Under the pieces are notes generated by a model. That model was not told the origin of the DNA. It did no database searches and worked only from the letters and a program-made list of their open reading frames with translations. From NCBI GenBank assembly GCA_902801515.1, contig CADCII010000015.1, positions 31,087-95,086 on the forward strand: a stretch of 64,000 nucleotides of DNA, written 5' to 3'. This document shows positions 9,701-19,800 of this stretch, piece after piece. The DNA comes from an uncultured Lachnospiraceae bacterium. Lineage in GTDB: Bacteria; Bacillota; Clostridia; Lachnospirales; Lachnospiraceae. Position numbers and translations under genes: made by a program. The number at the start of each line of letters is the position of its first letter. Positions within the stretch are counted from its first letter, which is position 1.

Positions 9701-10595
9701 CGGCCAGGTTTCAACAGAAGCTCAGTACAGCGGGATGAAGCTTACGGAAGGAGTGGATTACAGCACGGAACTGAAGAGCTATTATATCAGGCTGTCGGCT
9801 GCGGAGAAATATCGACAGGAAGTTGGAACTGTACTGTTCCGGGGAATCGGTAACTTTGGAGAAAGCTGCGAAAGCAAGGTATCTGGCGAGAGGGAATCCG
9901 GTACGTTTATCCCCATTGCACCAATCGATGACAGAACTTATATCGGCCAGGATATCTGCCCAAAAGCGGAGGTGCTCTATGACGGAAACACACTGACCGA
10001 AGGGACGGACTATAGCCTTTCTTACCGGAACAACCGGTATGTGGGAACTGGAACGGTCCGGATCAGCGGAATCGGAAACTATCGGTTTGATGAGGAAGTC
10101 TCGTTTAGCATCGTAGAGAAGAAAGATGCTGATGACTCGACAGGAGGAATCGGAAACGGCGATAACGATGATGACGTTGGGAATGGCGATAACGACGGTA
10201 TCACAAGCCGAGAGAATGAGGAACACAGACATACCTTTGGAAGCTGGAGAATTGTGAGGAAAGCTACTGCTGTTTCTACGGGTATGAAGTGCAGGGTGTG
10301 TTCATGCGGAGCGACTGAAAGCAAACCTGTTGCCAGGCTGCGCGCAACCGGCCGGTTCAACAGAAAGAAAGTAATGGTCAGGAAAGGGAAGACATATCGA
10401 AAACTGAGTGTGACCGGACTTGCGGAAGGCGACTATGTGGTGAGCGTCCGCTCCACGAAGAAGAAGGTGCTTCAGGTTAAGAACTTTGACAGGACAGGAA
10501 AGATTGTATTGAAAGGGAAAAAGAAAGGAAGGGCTAAACTTATCGTGACACTTGCCAGCGGCAGGAGGATCAGCATGAAGGTAAAGTGCAGGTAG
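6732..10595 (+). CDS. Giant secreted transglutaminase-like / LRR / Ig-like repeat protein
   Basis: This is a 1287-residue surface protein. Parts in order: a signal peptide (to about residue 33, VALADEE); an acidic low-complexity stretch (about 34-165); a Big2-like strand region; and a transglutaminase-like domain (about 285-380) with Cys in GAGDCWAS, His in GGHMKAI and GEAGY where the third residue is expected. BspA-type LRR_5 repeats follow (about 410-640: VTNIGKFAFAGCSQL and similar). Next come about five Ig-like repeats with the DYTVTYENN...GNYTGT pattern (about 670-1130), a Gly/Asp linker, a CxC/CxxC-bearing segment, and a basic Big2-like C-terminus. No LPXTG motif. The same design is seen at 36862-40236. 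It likely acts outside the cell in adhesion or peptide/polysaccharide processing; the activity is not established. Confidence 0.9.
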   Translation: MKTRRWNNCLLTELIAVMLVITHMGGMVALADEEFEVIPDIDAVCIENDPGGTEERIESGMSLTDEEEPIACLIEDLEKEEPEPDGLTVDDTSETESEDISAENGIWQEEADISGDGVPETDGAAGIEETETEYTLGETVSEEITSEEMALMEAAADNSSESAGELTLKQSEVTLYYASDNLKNQKEIPADKPGQYKIELSQTYDGNVTYSYWSKDNNCSFANDLYVDLTEDGVITAKKAGESMIRVRAGSSVMFLTVHVKSYDREYVENILDSYIQEHILPLSTQKEQAEAIVRYVAENYSYSASYSGYVSMGVNGAGDCWASTDMIQYMCKKAGIPSEMWIEDKENFGVLTGGHMKAIIYADGEYYIGEAGYVQQKPRRYDFYKLSGPFSIEKLTDTTCEITRYDGVEGDVVIPEKINGFTVTSIGHHCFYRTGVQITSVRIPDTVTNIGKFAFAGCSQLSEMMIPASVTSIGSGIFWSDISLKEIKVDSRNSSYKSIDGVLFSADGKVLVECPRGLTGAFVVPEGTEEIQAAAFSGSEITEVTIPGSVRTIGNSAFQYSKLNKVTLNEGLVTIGECAFASTYTKSITIPSSVKSIQAGALQNITRGILVLTKDAEIGTEAMPHGYIAAYPGSTAQAYAEENNYRFTELDSSGRILLKDEWFALKSTEYTYSGREMRPEVSVSGSIVQNNQDQADYTVTYENNTDAGCGYAVINGINRFSGTVRLPFTVQPQKINMSSLNTSVAVDDCFLSDYSNGCEPQIEVYTGSYYYRKTYTQGKDYTVVYAENKDLGEATATITMTGNYTADTTKTITFRVYEHLPEPEKIEDVVYNGNDQKPDVAVNGLSPNEDYGVRYTNNRETGVATATVIGMGYYRGEKTVEFNILPCPIERVEISVNASDIVYSGKEQRPKITVYHKIPYTVDEKTYYTRRSLEEGKDYSVIYKNNVNAGTAGVTLTGMGNYTDEKTETFTIKPASIYDVVFNTMTLKDGQVSTEAQYSGMKLTEGVDYSTELKSYYIRLSAAEKYRQEVGTVLFRGIGNFGESCESKVSGERESGTFIPIAPIDDRTYIGQDICPKAEVLYDGNTLTEGTDYSLSYRNNRYVGTGTVRISGIGNYRFDEEVSFSIVEKKDADDSTGGIGNGDNDDDVGNGDNDGITSRENEEHRHTFGSWRIVRKATAVSTGMKCRVCSCGATESKPVARLRATGRFNRKKVMVRKGKTYRKLSVTGLAEGDYVVSVRSTKKKVLQVKNFDRTGKIVLKGKKKGRAKLIVTLASGRRISMKVKCR

Positions 10596-10620
10596 ACGGC
10601 AAATAGAGAAAACTGAAAAA

Positions 10621-10650
10621 GGCGCAGCATGCCTTGCGGCCGGCTGCGCC
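10621..10650 (+). terminator. Hairpin, probable terminator of the 6732 gene
   Basis: GGCGCAGC (10621-10628) pairs with GCTGCGCC (10643-10650). Near-identical to the hairpin at 4346-4375. Confidence 0.6.
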
Positions 10651-10726
10651 GGATCATTCACAAAGAGGAAAGCGGGACAGTCGAATATACAACTCAGTCA
10701 ATTTGTATATTGTCTAAGTAGATTTT

Positions 10727-10753
10727 GAACAGCGGTGTATGAGGCCGCTGTTC
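10727..10753 (+). terminator. Hairpin terminator, second copy
   Basis: GAACAGCGG (10727-10735) pairs with CCGCTGTTC (10745-10753), followed by TTCATTC, as at 5842-5868. Confidence 0.6.
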
Positions 10754-10867
10754 TTCATTCGCTGACAACATATCTTTGATTATAATCGATTCAGAAGCAT
10801 CAATCCGACAGATTCCAGGAATTCAATTTCGAAAGATTTCATACTCTCCCCTTGCAGATTGTGACCA

Positions 10868-10910
10868 GGAAAACGGATTTTACAGGCAGGAGATCGCAGG
10901 ATGCTAAGAT
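10868..10910 (+). promoter_or_regulatory. Island promoter element, copy 3
   Basis: GGAAAACGGATTTTACAG at 10868-10885 and TAAGAT at 10905-10910, 17 nt after ACAGGC and preceded by TGC (extended -10). It lies 58 bases before the start of the 10968 gene. Confidence 0.7.
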
Positions 10911-10967
10911 AAATTACCGTGTATAGAGTACAGACAGGGGCAATGACTGAAATTGGAGGTTGATGTG

Positions 10968-12773
10968 ATGAAGAGAGTAAAAAGACAAATTGTTATGCCG
11001 GTTGCTATTATAATGATGTTCACGGTGCTTGCTTCGAACGTATATGCAGCAGGCGATTATGCGGAAGACAACTCAGAAGTTCAAAATGCAGACAGTCAAG
11101 TGTATACGATCTCAGACATTGATCATACTTATCAGGCAAGCATAACGGAGATGCCGGATCATTGGGTGGACGCCTCTGATTCCACGGTCACGTTCCTAGA
11201 GGAGGGTAATCCATTTAATCGTGTTACCTACTTTTTCGATAACTCAACAACAGAGGAAGTGGTTCTGTTGAACGCACATTCTTATTATGACACGGATCAT
11301 AAAGTCACGGATGATGGTTTGGATGATCCCGGATCCTTTACGCTGGAGGACGGGACGGAAGTTTTTATGGCAGGATACCATTATCTCTATGGCGGAGATG
11401 AGTATACGAAAAGCATGACCGGTTATGTACAGGTATCGGATGATTCTATGTATGGTACATATTTATGTGTCAAAATACAACGAGTCACAACGGATCCGGA
11501 TAACTTCGTCCCTGTATCAGAGGAAGAGATGAGAGAGGCCTGGTCTCGAGTTACCCTGACAGAAAATGATTCGGAATATACCGGCAGTTATGAGGATGAC
11601 GCTTACTATAACGATGATGAATATTACGAAGATGCTGATCAAGATACCGGACTTTTTCATATACGGGAACAGGATGATAAGTATGATATCGAACTGGTTA
11701 TTGACAGCCCTGATGGCCTCTCGGGACATGCTAGAGAAAACAGCGCATGGTTTTCTGATGACTTCTATATAACTGATGTGACATATGAAATCTTTGCACA
11801 GTATATTATTGATCAGGAGATATATGCGGATCAGTACAGATACCAGAACAAACTATGGAGTGTGTACGACCCGGATGAAGAAGACAATGAAGATGATGTG
11901 ATAACTTACGAAGAGTATCCGAACAGCGACCTTTATAAGACATCCCTTCCTGATGGTCGCGAAGCAACCTGGTTTACGACAACATACGAAGATCCGGCAA
12001 ATGAAGCATATATCTATATTCCGCTTGATGAGGAGTCATTTATCAGAATCTTCATTTCAAGATTTGATGAGGAAGGGGAGCATATTGTAGATGAAGAAGA
12101 GGTCTTGTACTACTATGGATTGATCCGGGAGATTAATCTGATTCCGGCAGAGGAATCAGATCCGGATTTTATGGTTGGATATAAGGAAGACTTCGTAGAA
12201 CCCATCGAAAGGCCTCCGTACTGTTTTACATCTTCTGAAAATAATGAATGTTCAGCTGTCATAACCGCCAGACCGGCTGGCACCGCTGTTGCCAGCGTAT
12301 ACGAGGATGCCGCAAACTTTTTCAGCATGACTGTATCTCCTGCCGCAAGAACGGTGGAGTACGATTTCCTTCAGATGACTGTCGATGAATATGAACAGGA
12401 ATACCTTCCTCAGGCATTAGTGAATCCTGACTGGATGGACGTCTTTTACAATTCTGCTGCCATTGAGATTGATGAAGAAAGTGGAGAAGAGCTGTATGAT
12501 GCCAGCCAGGGTGTGTTTCAGACAGGTGATCTGTCTGATGACTATTCAGGCGTGTGGGCAGCCATGACCTGCCATTACAAGGGACTGGATGGTTCAGGGG
12601 CAGCTTTTCATGACTATTATGCCAATACAGCATCTGCCTGCCTGGATCTTGAAAACGGCTGGCTGTTATCTGTGATCGTTTCTGATATTACGGATGCAGA
12701 GACATTTTCCGTTCCATATACGGAAGAATCCCTGCGGACATTGTTTGAGTGCGTGGATATAACTGTAGCGTAG
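10968..12773 (+). CDS. Acidic secreted protein of unknown function
   Basis: This 601-residue protein starts at the ATG at 10968 (MKRVKRQIVMPVAIIM), eight bases after GGAGG; an in-frame TTG at 10953 would overlap that ribosome site. The signal peptide ends near NVYAAGD. The mature protein is strongly acidic (Asp, Glu, Tyr rich), with a DEYYEDADQD stretch near residue 220. It appears to contain two or three related beta-rich domains, each with a phrase like HWVDASDSTVTF or SITEMP followed by long mixed segments. No catalytic motif is recognised. It is followed after 39 bases by another secreted protein and then a kinase, so it may be the ligand-side partner of that signalling unit (inference). 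Confidence 0.8.
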   Translation: MKRVKRQIVMPVAIIMMFTVLASNVYAAGDYAEDNSEVQNADSQVYTISDIDHTYQASITEMPDHWVDASDSTVTFLEEGNPFNRVTYFFDNSTTEEVVLLNAHSYYDTDHKVTDDGLDDPGSFTLEDGTEVFMAGYHYLYGGDEYTKSMTGYVQVSDDSMYGTYLCVKIQRVTTDPDNFVPVSEEEMREAWSRVTLTENDSEYTGSYEDDAYYNDDEYYEDADQDTGLFHIREQDDKYDIELVIDSPDGLSGHARENSAWFSDDFYITDVTYEIFAQYIIDQEIYADQYRYQNKLWSVYDPDEEDNEDDVITYEEYPNSDLYKTSLPDGREATWFTTTYEDPANEAYIYIPLDEESFIRIFISRFDEEGEHIVDEEEVLYYYGLIREINLIPAEESDPDFMVGYKEDFVEPIERPPYCFTSSENNECSAVITARPAGTAVASVYEDAANFFSMTVSPAARTVEYDFLQMTVDEYEQEYLPQALVNPDWMDVFYNSAAIEIDEESGEELYDASQGVFQTGDLSDDYSGVWAAMTCHYKGLDGSGAAFHDYYANTASACLDLENGWLLSVIVSDITDAETFSVPYTEESLRTLFECVDITVA

Positions 12774-12812
12774 TCTGCATATATTGATAATATACACAGC
12801 AGAGGAATAATT

Positions 12813-14804
12813 ATGAAGAGAAAAACTATAATGCTGATGTGTCTCTTTACTATATTTGGACTGGCCTTTGACACGTCTGCAGATGAGGCAGATGCAGATG
12901 TTCACGACCGTTACATTGAATATATAGATAATCAGTGGGATCTAGATGAGGAATATTTTATTTTTATAGCAGCTGAAGGAGATCTCAACGGGGATCAGGT
13001 AAATGATTTTGTTTTATTCAATGCGGCTGGAGATTTTGAAACCGATACGGAAATGACCATCTGGACTGCTTATCCCTTAGATATCCTGACGGTGGAAGAT
13101 GGATCTGTGATATCTGTTGCAGGAGATGTGTTTGCGGATAATGCTTCTGTTATATATGATCCAGAAGCTGTGAACTACTCTTACAAAGGATACTGTGCGG
13201 AAACGCATCAGATGCTGGTCGAAAAAACCTGGTCTGAACAAAATGAAGAAGATATAGATGGACTATCAGATATTAAATCTCAGTATTATGCACTTGAAAT
13301 AAGCGGAGATAAAATTGCAATGTCCGAAGCAGACGATAGTTCAGGTGCAGATAAATGGGATGATGCTATGGAATTCCAGTTCATCAGATGTGCCTTCACA
13401 GATCAGACGGATATAAAGTTACTTTTTAATGATTATGAATGGGCTTTTTATGATGAGTCAGACGAAAATACGTACTCCGCATGGGGCGGCGGAGGAGATG
13501 AATCTATTGACGACTGGGATGAATATGATGCTGAGTACGAAGACATTGGAGACTATGATATTTCTGTTGACGAGCTGCAGAAAAACTGCGCAGAAGCTGC
13601 AGAACAGATAGAGCAATGCCATACAACGGTGTCGGTTTCTCTTGGGGGAACTCTTTACAATGCGATTACGAACTCACATAATAATCCTTATGGCATGCAT
13701 ATACCGTCTGTATTCAACAGCATTTCCTGCATCAACGATAATTATGAGATTGATTATCGGAAGGAGCCCTTCGCTTTCAAGGTGGAAAGAGAATTGAGCA
13801 GTGCTGACAGTTATGATGGAAAAGGGGATTTCGACATGAATCCGGCAGGCAATTTCACACTGTATATACTGGAAGAGGAAGATGGTGGAAAGGTCTATTA
13901 TTCCGGACAGTTTAGCATCGGCGGATTTGAATTGAATTCCTCTGGGTGGGAATCAGCCAGCCTTGACGCAGACAAGCTCGAAAGCATCAAAAATCATATC
14001 AATGCCGTATACACTGCGGGCTGTGAGAATACTACAGCATATCTTGTAAATTTGCTTGCAATTGCCGGAAACTATAGAATGTCAGAGTTTATCACTTCGC
14101 TGAGTCAGATGAAGCCGATGGATCCGGATGAACTATCTACAACAACGACAAAATGGGAAGAGATAACCGGTTCGGACTCACAGCAATATGACGAGTGTTT
14201 TCTTTCTACAAGCCATATTATGGAATACGCTATGGAAGTGTTCTTGGGCAGCTTCAGAGAGATGCTGGGATTAGAGCCACGAATGGTTCCGGAGGATTAC
14301 AGAAAGTATATGGACCTCATGAATACTGAACAGATCTCAGCTCTCACAGAGAAGACTAAAGACCTATATCTGGCAGATTCCGTCAGTATTTTCGGCCCTG
14401 GATCAAGCGATGGAACCTGGTATGCATCCTCTGTTTCGCTGGACATGGAACAGTTCGCAAATATGGTTTTCTCTGTAATTCAGGATACAGCAAGTGAAGA
14501 GGATAATCCGTATCTGCAGGGGTTAAAATCTTTGTTTACTGAAGAAAAATACGATGTCTACTATTACTATGATAAATCATACAGGCCTCTTGAGATCATG
14601 TTCTGCATCGATAATACCAAGAATAACCAGATCTACCAGGAGTTTGCGAACAAGGTCGGCAGCCTGATCGCTGCTTCGAGGGGAATGGGCGATGAGGATA
14701 TTAAAGAGAGTTACATTACACTTGACAGATGGTTTGGCATCATTGTGAACTGCCAGTATGACGGAGATCTGGATTTTACGCCACCTGTCAACCTATTGAG
14801 ATGA
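12813..14804 (+). CDS. Large acidic secreted protein upstream of a kinase
   Basis: This 663-residue protein has a signal peptide (MKRKTIMLMCLFTIFGLAF, then DTSADE) and an AGAGGAAT ribosome site. Near residue 55 there is a GDLNGDQVNDFV motif of the calcium-binding FG-GAP/dockerin-like type (DxNxDxxxD). The rest is acidic and I recognise no family. It lies 60 bases before the kinase at 14865 and seems to be in the same transcript as the 10968 gene, since no terminator or promoter element is seen between them. Outside-cell sensing or binding is plausible but not shown. Confidence 0.8.
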   Translation: MKRKTIMLMCLFTIFGLAFDTSADEADADVHDRYIEYIDNQWDLDEEYFIFIAAEGDLNGDQVNDFVLFNAAGDFETDTEMTIWTAYPLDILTVEDGSVISVAGDVFADNASVIYDPEAVNYSYKGYCAETHQMLVEKTWSEQNEEDIDGLSDIKSQYYALEISGDKIAMSEADDSSGADKWDDAMEFQFIRCAFTDQTDIKLLFNDYEWAFYDESDENTYSAWGGGGDESIDDWDEYDAEYEDIGDYDISVDELQKNCAEAAEQIEQCHTTVSVSLGGTLYNAITNSHNNPYGMHIPSVFNSISCINDNYEIDYRKEPFAFKVERELSSADSYDGKGDFDMNPAGNFTLYILEEEDGGKVYYSGQFSIGGFELNSSGWESASLDADKLESIKNHINAVYTAGCENTTAYLVNLLAIAGNYRMSEFITSLSQMKPMDPDELSTTTTKWEEITGSDSQQYDECFLSTSHIMEYAMEVFLGSFREMLGLEPRMVPEDYRKYMDLMNTEQISALTEKTKDLYLADSVSIFGPGSSDGTWYASSVSLDMEQFANMVFSVIQDTASEEDNPYLQGLKSLFTEEKYDVYYYYDKSYRPLEIMFCIDNTKNNQIYQEFANKVGSLIAASRGMGDEDIKESYITLDRWFGIIVNCQYDGDLDFTPPVNLLR

Positions 14805-14864
14805 TGGAAACCTGCCGGTTTATGAAGATGAATTGTGAGGCCGTTCTGTGGGAGCAGATCACTT

Positions 14865-16790
14865 ATGACAGATGAAATCTATCAGAATACAGACCACGTA
14901 CAACTCCCTGAAGCATGGTCAGACTGGGAACTATCAGAACAGATCGGCACAGGTTCTTTTGGGACGGTTTTCCTTGCAGTCCGGGGGCCGGAGAAGTGTG
15001 CTGTCAAGGTAATAAAGATCCCTTCGGATAATTCCGAAAGATCTGCGTTGCTGGCGGAAGCCAAAAATGAAGCAACAGCGCAGCAGTATCTGAGTGATCT
15101 GGTTGAGAATTATTCCAGAGAGATTCAGTCTCTGTATGCTCTTCGGGATAACCCTCATATTGTTCGAATAGAAGATCATTATATTGAAGAGTTGAAACCC
15201 TTTGGATATAAGATCTATATCCGGATGGAACTTCTGACAACACTCAGGGAGCATCTGGACGGAAGAACCGTGGCAGAGGAGGATGCTGTGCAGGCAGGGA
15301 TGGATATCTGCGATGCACTGACAGCCTGTGAAGAACAGCACATAATACACCGGGACATTAAACCGGATAATATCTTCTGGTCTGAAAAAGGTACATATAA
15401 ACTTGGCGATTTTGGGACTGCCAGGCAGATGGATCTCACCTTTGGTACTTATTCTGCCAAGGGGACCTTCAGTTTCATGGCACCGGAGATCTATAAAGGA
15501 GAGAGGTATAATAAGCAGGTAGATATATATTCACTTGGAATTGTATTGTACCGTCTTATGAACAGGAACCGGGATCCGTTTCTGGATCCGCTCAAGCAGC
15601 TGGTTTTTTATCAGGAACGGGAAGAAGCCCTGCGCAGCCGAATGGAAGGAGAACCGCTGCCGAAGCCCATCGATGCCAGCGATAGATTTGCACAGGTGAT
15701 ATACAAAGCCTGTGCTTATCGTGCTGAAGATCGCTATGAGGATGCCGCGGCCTTTAAGGCAGATCTGAAGAGAGTACTGGACCCAAGGGCAGTGATCAAA
15801 GCTTCATTGTCCGCCGATAAAAGAGAAATCCGGAATACTGCCGCCGGAACCGGAAGAAAGAAGGCTCTTCTGACAGGCATCATAATATCAATTGTGGCTT
15901 TAATTCTGGCCGGCACTGCAGTATGGCATACGATCCGAAAACCCTCAAAACCATCTGCCGGTATACTTGATCTTGAAGCAGGCGAGATTAAGATGCGGAA
16001 GCCGGATGCAACTGCTTCGCCCGGCATGGAGGAAGCGCTCAACGCAGCAGAAAAACTTGTTGATGATATGTCGCAGTACGCGATGAAGGACAGGACCCTG
16101 TTCAGCCATTATTTCCATAATGTTGATGATGAGATAATAGATAATTACTTTTTGCAGTTTAAAGACTTTAATGAATACCCTCATCGAATGATAATTCCGG
16201 TACTGAAACAGGATGACTTGTATATAATAAATGTGATTGGCTACAGTGATGAAGAACCAGAGAAGGATAGTTCAAAAAACTGGGATTATGGAATAACATT
16301 ATTCCTGTCCAAAGCCAATGATGAATGGTATATAGAGGGAGCTGACTCCGCTGAAAACGCAATGGATGTACTGCTTGAAGGTGCATTCCCTGCGGGATTC
16401 AGGGAAGCCGATAATTATTATTATGCTGCCGGAAACTGGATCTACCTGTACAGCGATCTTGCATATGAGGGATTTAATACCAGCAGACCTATGTATATAT
16501 GGCAGACTGATTCAGGCGACGTATACCTTAGCATAGATTTTGCGAATGGGACAGATGCGAATGCCCGGTTCAGGAATCTCTCAGTACAGGTGAATGATGA
16601 AGAGCTGGGAACAATACTGGCAGCAGATATTAAAGGGGATGTTATCGTTGAACCAGGTAAAAATGAATTGATGACATACAGATTTGATTCATCACTTATT
16701 GAAACCGGAAATGAACAATGGTCCATAGAAGATGAATTAGTAGATAAGATTACGATCGTTCTTGATTCGAAAGTAGAAGAGATCAGCTGA
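14865..16790 (+). CDS. Membrane Hanks-type Ser/Thr protein kinase
   Basis: The protein has 641 residues from the ATG at 14865, which follows GGGAG; the frame extends back to 14835 without a good start. The cytoplasmic kinase domain (about 20-310) has every key motif: glycine loop GTGSFG (28-33), Lys48 in CAVK, HRDIKPDN (His162, Asp164), DFG in LGDFGTAR, and APE in FMAPEIY. A juxtamembrane segment rich in basic residues leads to one transmembrane helix (about 333-354, TGIIISIVALILAG). An unknown extracellular domain of about 280 residues follows. There are no PASTA repeats, so it is not a PrkC/PknB-type muropeptide sensor. It is a paralogue of the 30340 kinase in the catalytic domain, but the outer domains differ, suggesting different signals feeding the same kind of output. 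Confidence 0.93.
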   Translation: MTDEIYQNTDHVQLPEAWSDWELSEQIGTGSFGTVFLAVRGPEKCAVKVIKIPSDNSERSALLAEAKNEATAQQYLSDLVENYSREIQSLYALRDNPHIVRIEDHYIEELKPFGYKIYIRMELLTTLREHLDGRTVAEEDAVQAGMDICDALTACEEQHIIHRDIKPDNIFWSEKGTYKLGDFGTARQMDLTFGTYSAKGTFSFMAPEIYKGERYNKQVDIYSLGIVLYRLMNRNRDPFLDPLKQLVFYQEREEALRSRMEGEPLPKPIDASDRFAQVIYKACAYRAEDRYEDAAAFKADLKRVLDPRAVIKASLSADKREIRNTAAGTGRKKALLTGIIISIVALILAGTAVWHTIRKPSKPSAGILDLEAGEIKMRKPDATASPGMEEALNAAEKLVDDMSQYAMKDRTLFSHYFHNVDDEIIDNYFLQFKDFNEYPHRMIIPVLKQDDLYIINVIGYSDEEPEKDSSKNWDYGITLFLSKANDEWYIEGADSAENAMDVLLEGAFPAGFREADNYYYAAGNWIYLYSDLAYEGFNTSRPMYIWQTDSGDVYLSIDFANGTDANARFRNLSVQVNDEELGTILAADIKGDVIVEPGKNELMTYRFDSSLIETGNEQWSIEDELVDKITIVLDSKVEEIS

Positions 16791-16806
16791 TAAAGGAGAG
16801 ACATAA

Positions 16807-19800
16807 ATGAGAAGAAAACAGCATGCAGTAATATCTCTGGTATTGGCAGGCGTATTATGTGCCGGAAATATAAGCAGTGCAGTTTATGCCGGTGAAGCAG
16901 GAATCATTGAGGACGTATCTGTAATCACAGAAGAAACAGAATCAGAAGAGACTGAAGCTTCCTGCGATGTGGAAGACCTTATGATCTGCGAAGATGAAGA
17001 TGGTCAAGAGGAAGAAGTATATGACAACTTTATGGAGGAAGAGTTGTCTGTTGCTGAAGATTCGGGCGATGCAGATATTGTTGAGGAAGGGGTATGCGGA
17101 ACTAACGTAAAATGGAAATTGGACGCAAACGGTAAACTGACTGTCTATAGCGGGTCAGATACTCCCCAGCCGATGAGTGACTATTCTGATGGACAGAGTC
17201 CGTTCAGTGATGATGAACGGATAGAAACAGTGGTTATCGGCCCAAATGTTTCAAGTATTGGAGCGTATGCTTTCAGCGGATGTTGCTGCATCAGTTCCAT
17301 GGAATTACAAAGTAGTGTTTATGATATCAACGGAACAGCATTTCAGTGGTGTGATTCTCTTTCCAGTATTATTCTTTCAGAAGACAATAATCATTTTGCT
17401 TTTAAAGAAGGTGTGTTGTATAACAGAGAATTCACCAAACTGATTTTCTGCATAAAACGAAAGGATTCGGTAGTTATTCCCGATACAGTCAAACAGATAG
17501 GCCCGTTTGCATTTGCAGGCTGTTCAAACCTTTCAAGTATAACTATTCCAGACAGTGTAACGGAAATAGGAGTACACGCTTTTGACGAGTGTACAAACCT
17601 TTCAAGTATAACTATTCCAGACAGTGTAAAGGAGTTAGGAGAATACTCCTTTAACAATTGCAGAGGACTTACAAGTGTTGTTATCTCAAACAGTGTAACA
17701 GAAATAGGTGCATTTACCTTTTGGGATTGTGAAGGACTTACAAGTGTTACTGTTCCAGACAGCGTAAGTGTATTGGGAAAATACGCTTTTGGAAGATGTA
17801 AGAAGATTAAAGAAGTCAATCTTTCCAATAACTTAACTACTATTAGTGAAGCGGCGTTTGGTGCATGTGAAAGTTTAAAAACAATTCGAATTCCGGAAAG
17901 TGTACAAGAGATCGGAATATTTGCTTTTACCAATTGTGGACTTGAGGAGTTTATTTTTCCACATGGAGTATCTGTTATTGAAGGAAATATATTCTCGAAC
18001 TGTTATCATCTAAGGAAAGTGTTTATCCCTGATACCATCACGGAAATAAAAACCAGTGCATTTCGCAACTGCTCGAGTCTGAGAAAATTGTATATTCCTC
18101 AGAGTGTGCGGAATAATGGAATCGAAACGGGTGCTTTTTCCGAGCATTTGGAAACGGTACTATATGGTTATAAAGAATCTTATGCGGAAAAATATGCGGA
18201 AGTATTTGGTCTTCCATTCAGCCAGGTGTTTTATCATGGGATTGTCTCGTTCGATGAAGAGAAAAATGTATGGATTGATGAAGATACAGGGCGTTTTTGG
18301 GAATATGACAGCAAGCAAAGTGCATATCATTTCTTTGATCCGTCTGTAAATGAATGGGTTTCTGCCGCTGCCATTGCCGGAGATGGTTCGGATTACTCAA
18401 CATTCCTGATATCATATAGTAACGGGATGGCTGAACTAATCGTTGCAGCAGATAATAATACCATCGGTGAGGAAGACCCTGTTGAGTTAGATCCAATAGG
18501 GGAAGATAATAAAACTGGCCGATGCGGGCCCGAAGTGACATGGACTCTGGACGAGCAAGGAGTCTTAACCATTGATGGAACAGGGCGCGTATATGAATTT
18601 GGTCCTCAGTCCAGTCCTTTTTACAACTCTCCTCTGATTCGATCCGTAATCATAGGGGAGGGAGTGACAAACATTGGGGCATACATGTTCCACCTTTGCA
18701 AGAATCTGGAGAGTATCTCAATTCCAGACCAGGTTTCTAAAATAGGAAAGGAAGCATTTGGGGGGTGCATTAGTCTGGAAAGCATCACTGTACCCGCTGG
18801 TGTAAAAGTTGTTTATGACGATACTTATAGTGGCTGCGTGAATTTAAGTGAAGTAAAATATCTGGGAGATATTTCTTATATTGGAGAAGGGGCTTTTCTG
18901 AATTGTAAAAAACTTGAAGCGCTTCCATCTTTTAAGAGTGTTGAAGCGATCCGGTCAATCGCTTTTCAAAACTGTGATGGCTTGAAAGAAATATCAATAC
19001 CAGAAGGGGTACAAATAATAGATTATTATGCGTTTTCTGGATGCAAGAATGTACGCAGTGTTGCTATTCCTAAGAGTGTTAGTGCAATCGTAACCCCATT
19101 TAGCGGTTGCTCTCAACTAGAGAGCTTTGATGTGGATCCTGAGAATATATTTTACAAATCTTCAGATGGAATTATATATAGCAAGGATGGCAAGAGTTTG
19201 GTCATGTGCCCACCAGCAGTAACAGAACTTTCACTACTTGATGGGACAACGCAAATCAGAGATTGGGCATTTTACGACTGCAGAATAAAGAATATTGATA
19301 ATTTTGGAAGCGTTGAGCGTATAGGGACATGTGCGTTTTGTCGCTGTACGGAACTGCTGCAGGCTCCAATTTCTTCTGTCACAAAATATATCGGGAATGA
19401 AGCCTTTAGTCACTGTTCAAGCTTAGAAGGAGTTTCTCTTTCGGATAGTGTGACCAAAATAGGACAAAGAGCATTTGCTGAATGTGACAATCTTTCGGAT
19501 GTCAGATTGCCCGGCAATATTACAGAACTACCCGCAAGCCTGTTTTGGGGCTGTAGAAGTTTAGTAAGTATTGAAATTCCCCAAACTGTTGCCCTCATAG
19601 GAAACTGTGCTTTTGCAGAATGCAGTAATCTCACAAAGGTATTATTTGGCAGTTCTTCAAGTTTGAGCCATATTGGGGAGTATGCGTTTAGAAATTGCAT
19701 TGTACTTTCAGGGATTGCATTGCCGAGTGAGGTAACCGCTGTTGATCAGGCAGCATTTAGCGGGTGCTGGAACCTGGGAGAAATATGGATTCCGGATCAC

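Larger units (their letters stand above)
10596..10967 (+). other. Intergenic region with two hairpins and a promoter
   Basis: This 372-base gap holds no gene. It contains a fused version of the two duplicated blocks found at 4341-4432 and 5823-6000: first hairpin, a short AT-rich joint, TTGTCTAAGTAG at 10710-10721, second hairpin, then the promoter element. The 4498-5836 segment is absent here. Confidence 0.75.

Noticed and set aside
17500-17860. Short repeats spaced about 69 bases as a possible CRISPR-like array
   Set aside because: They are in-frame 23-residue leucine-rich repeat units of the 16807 protein.
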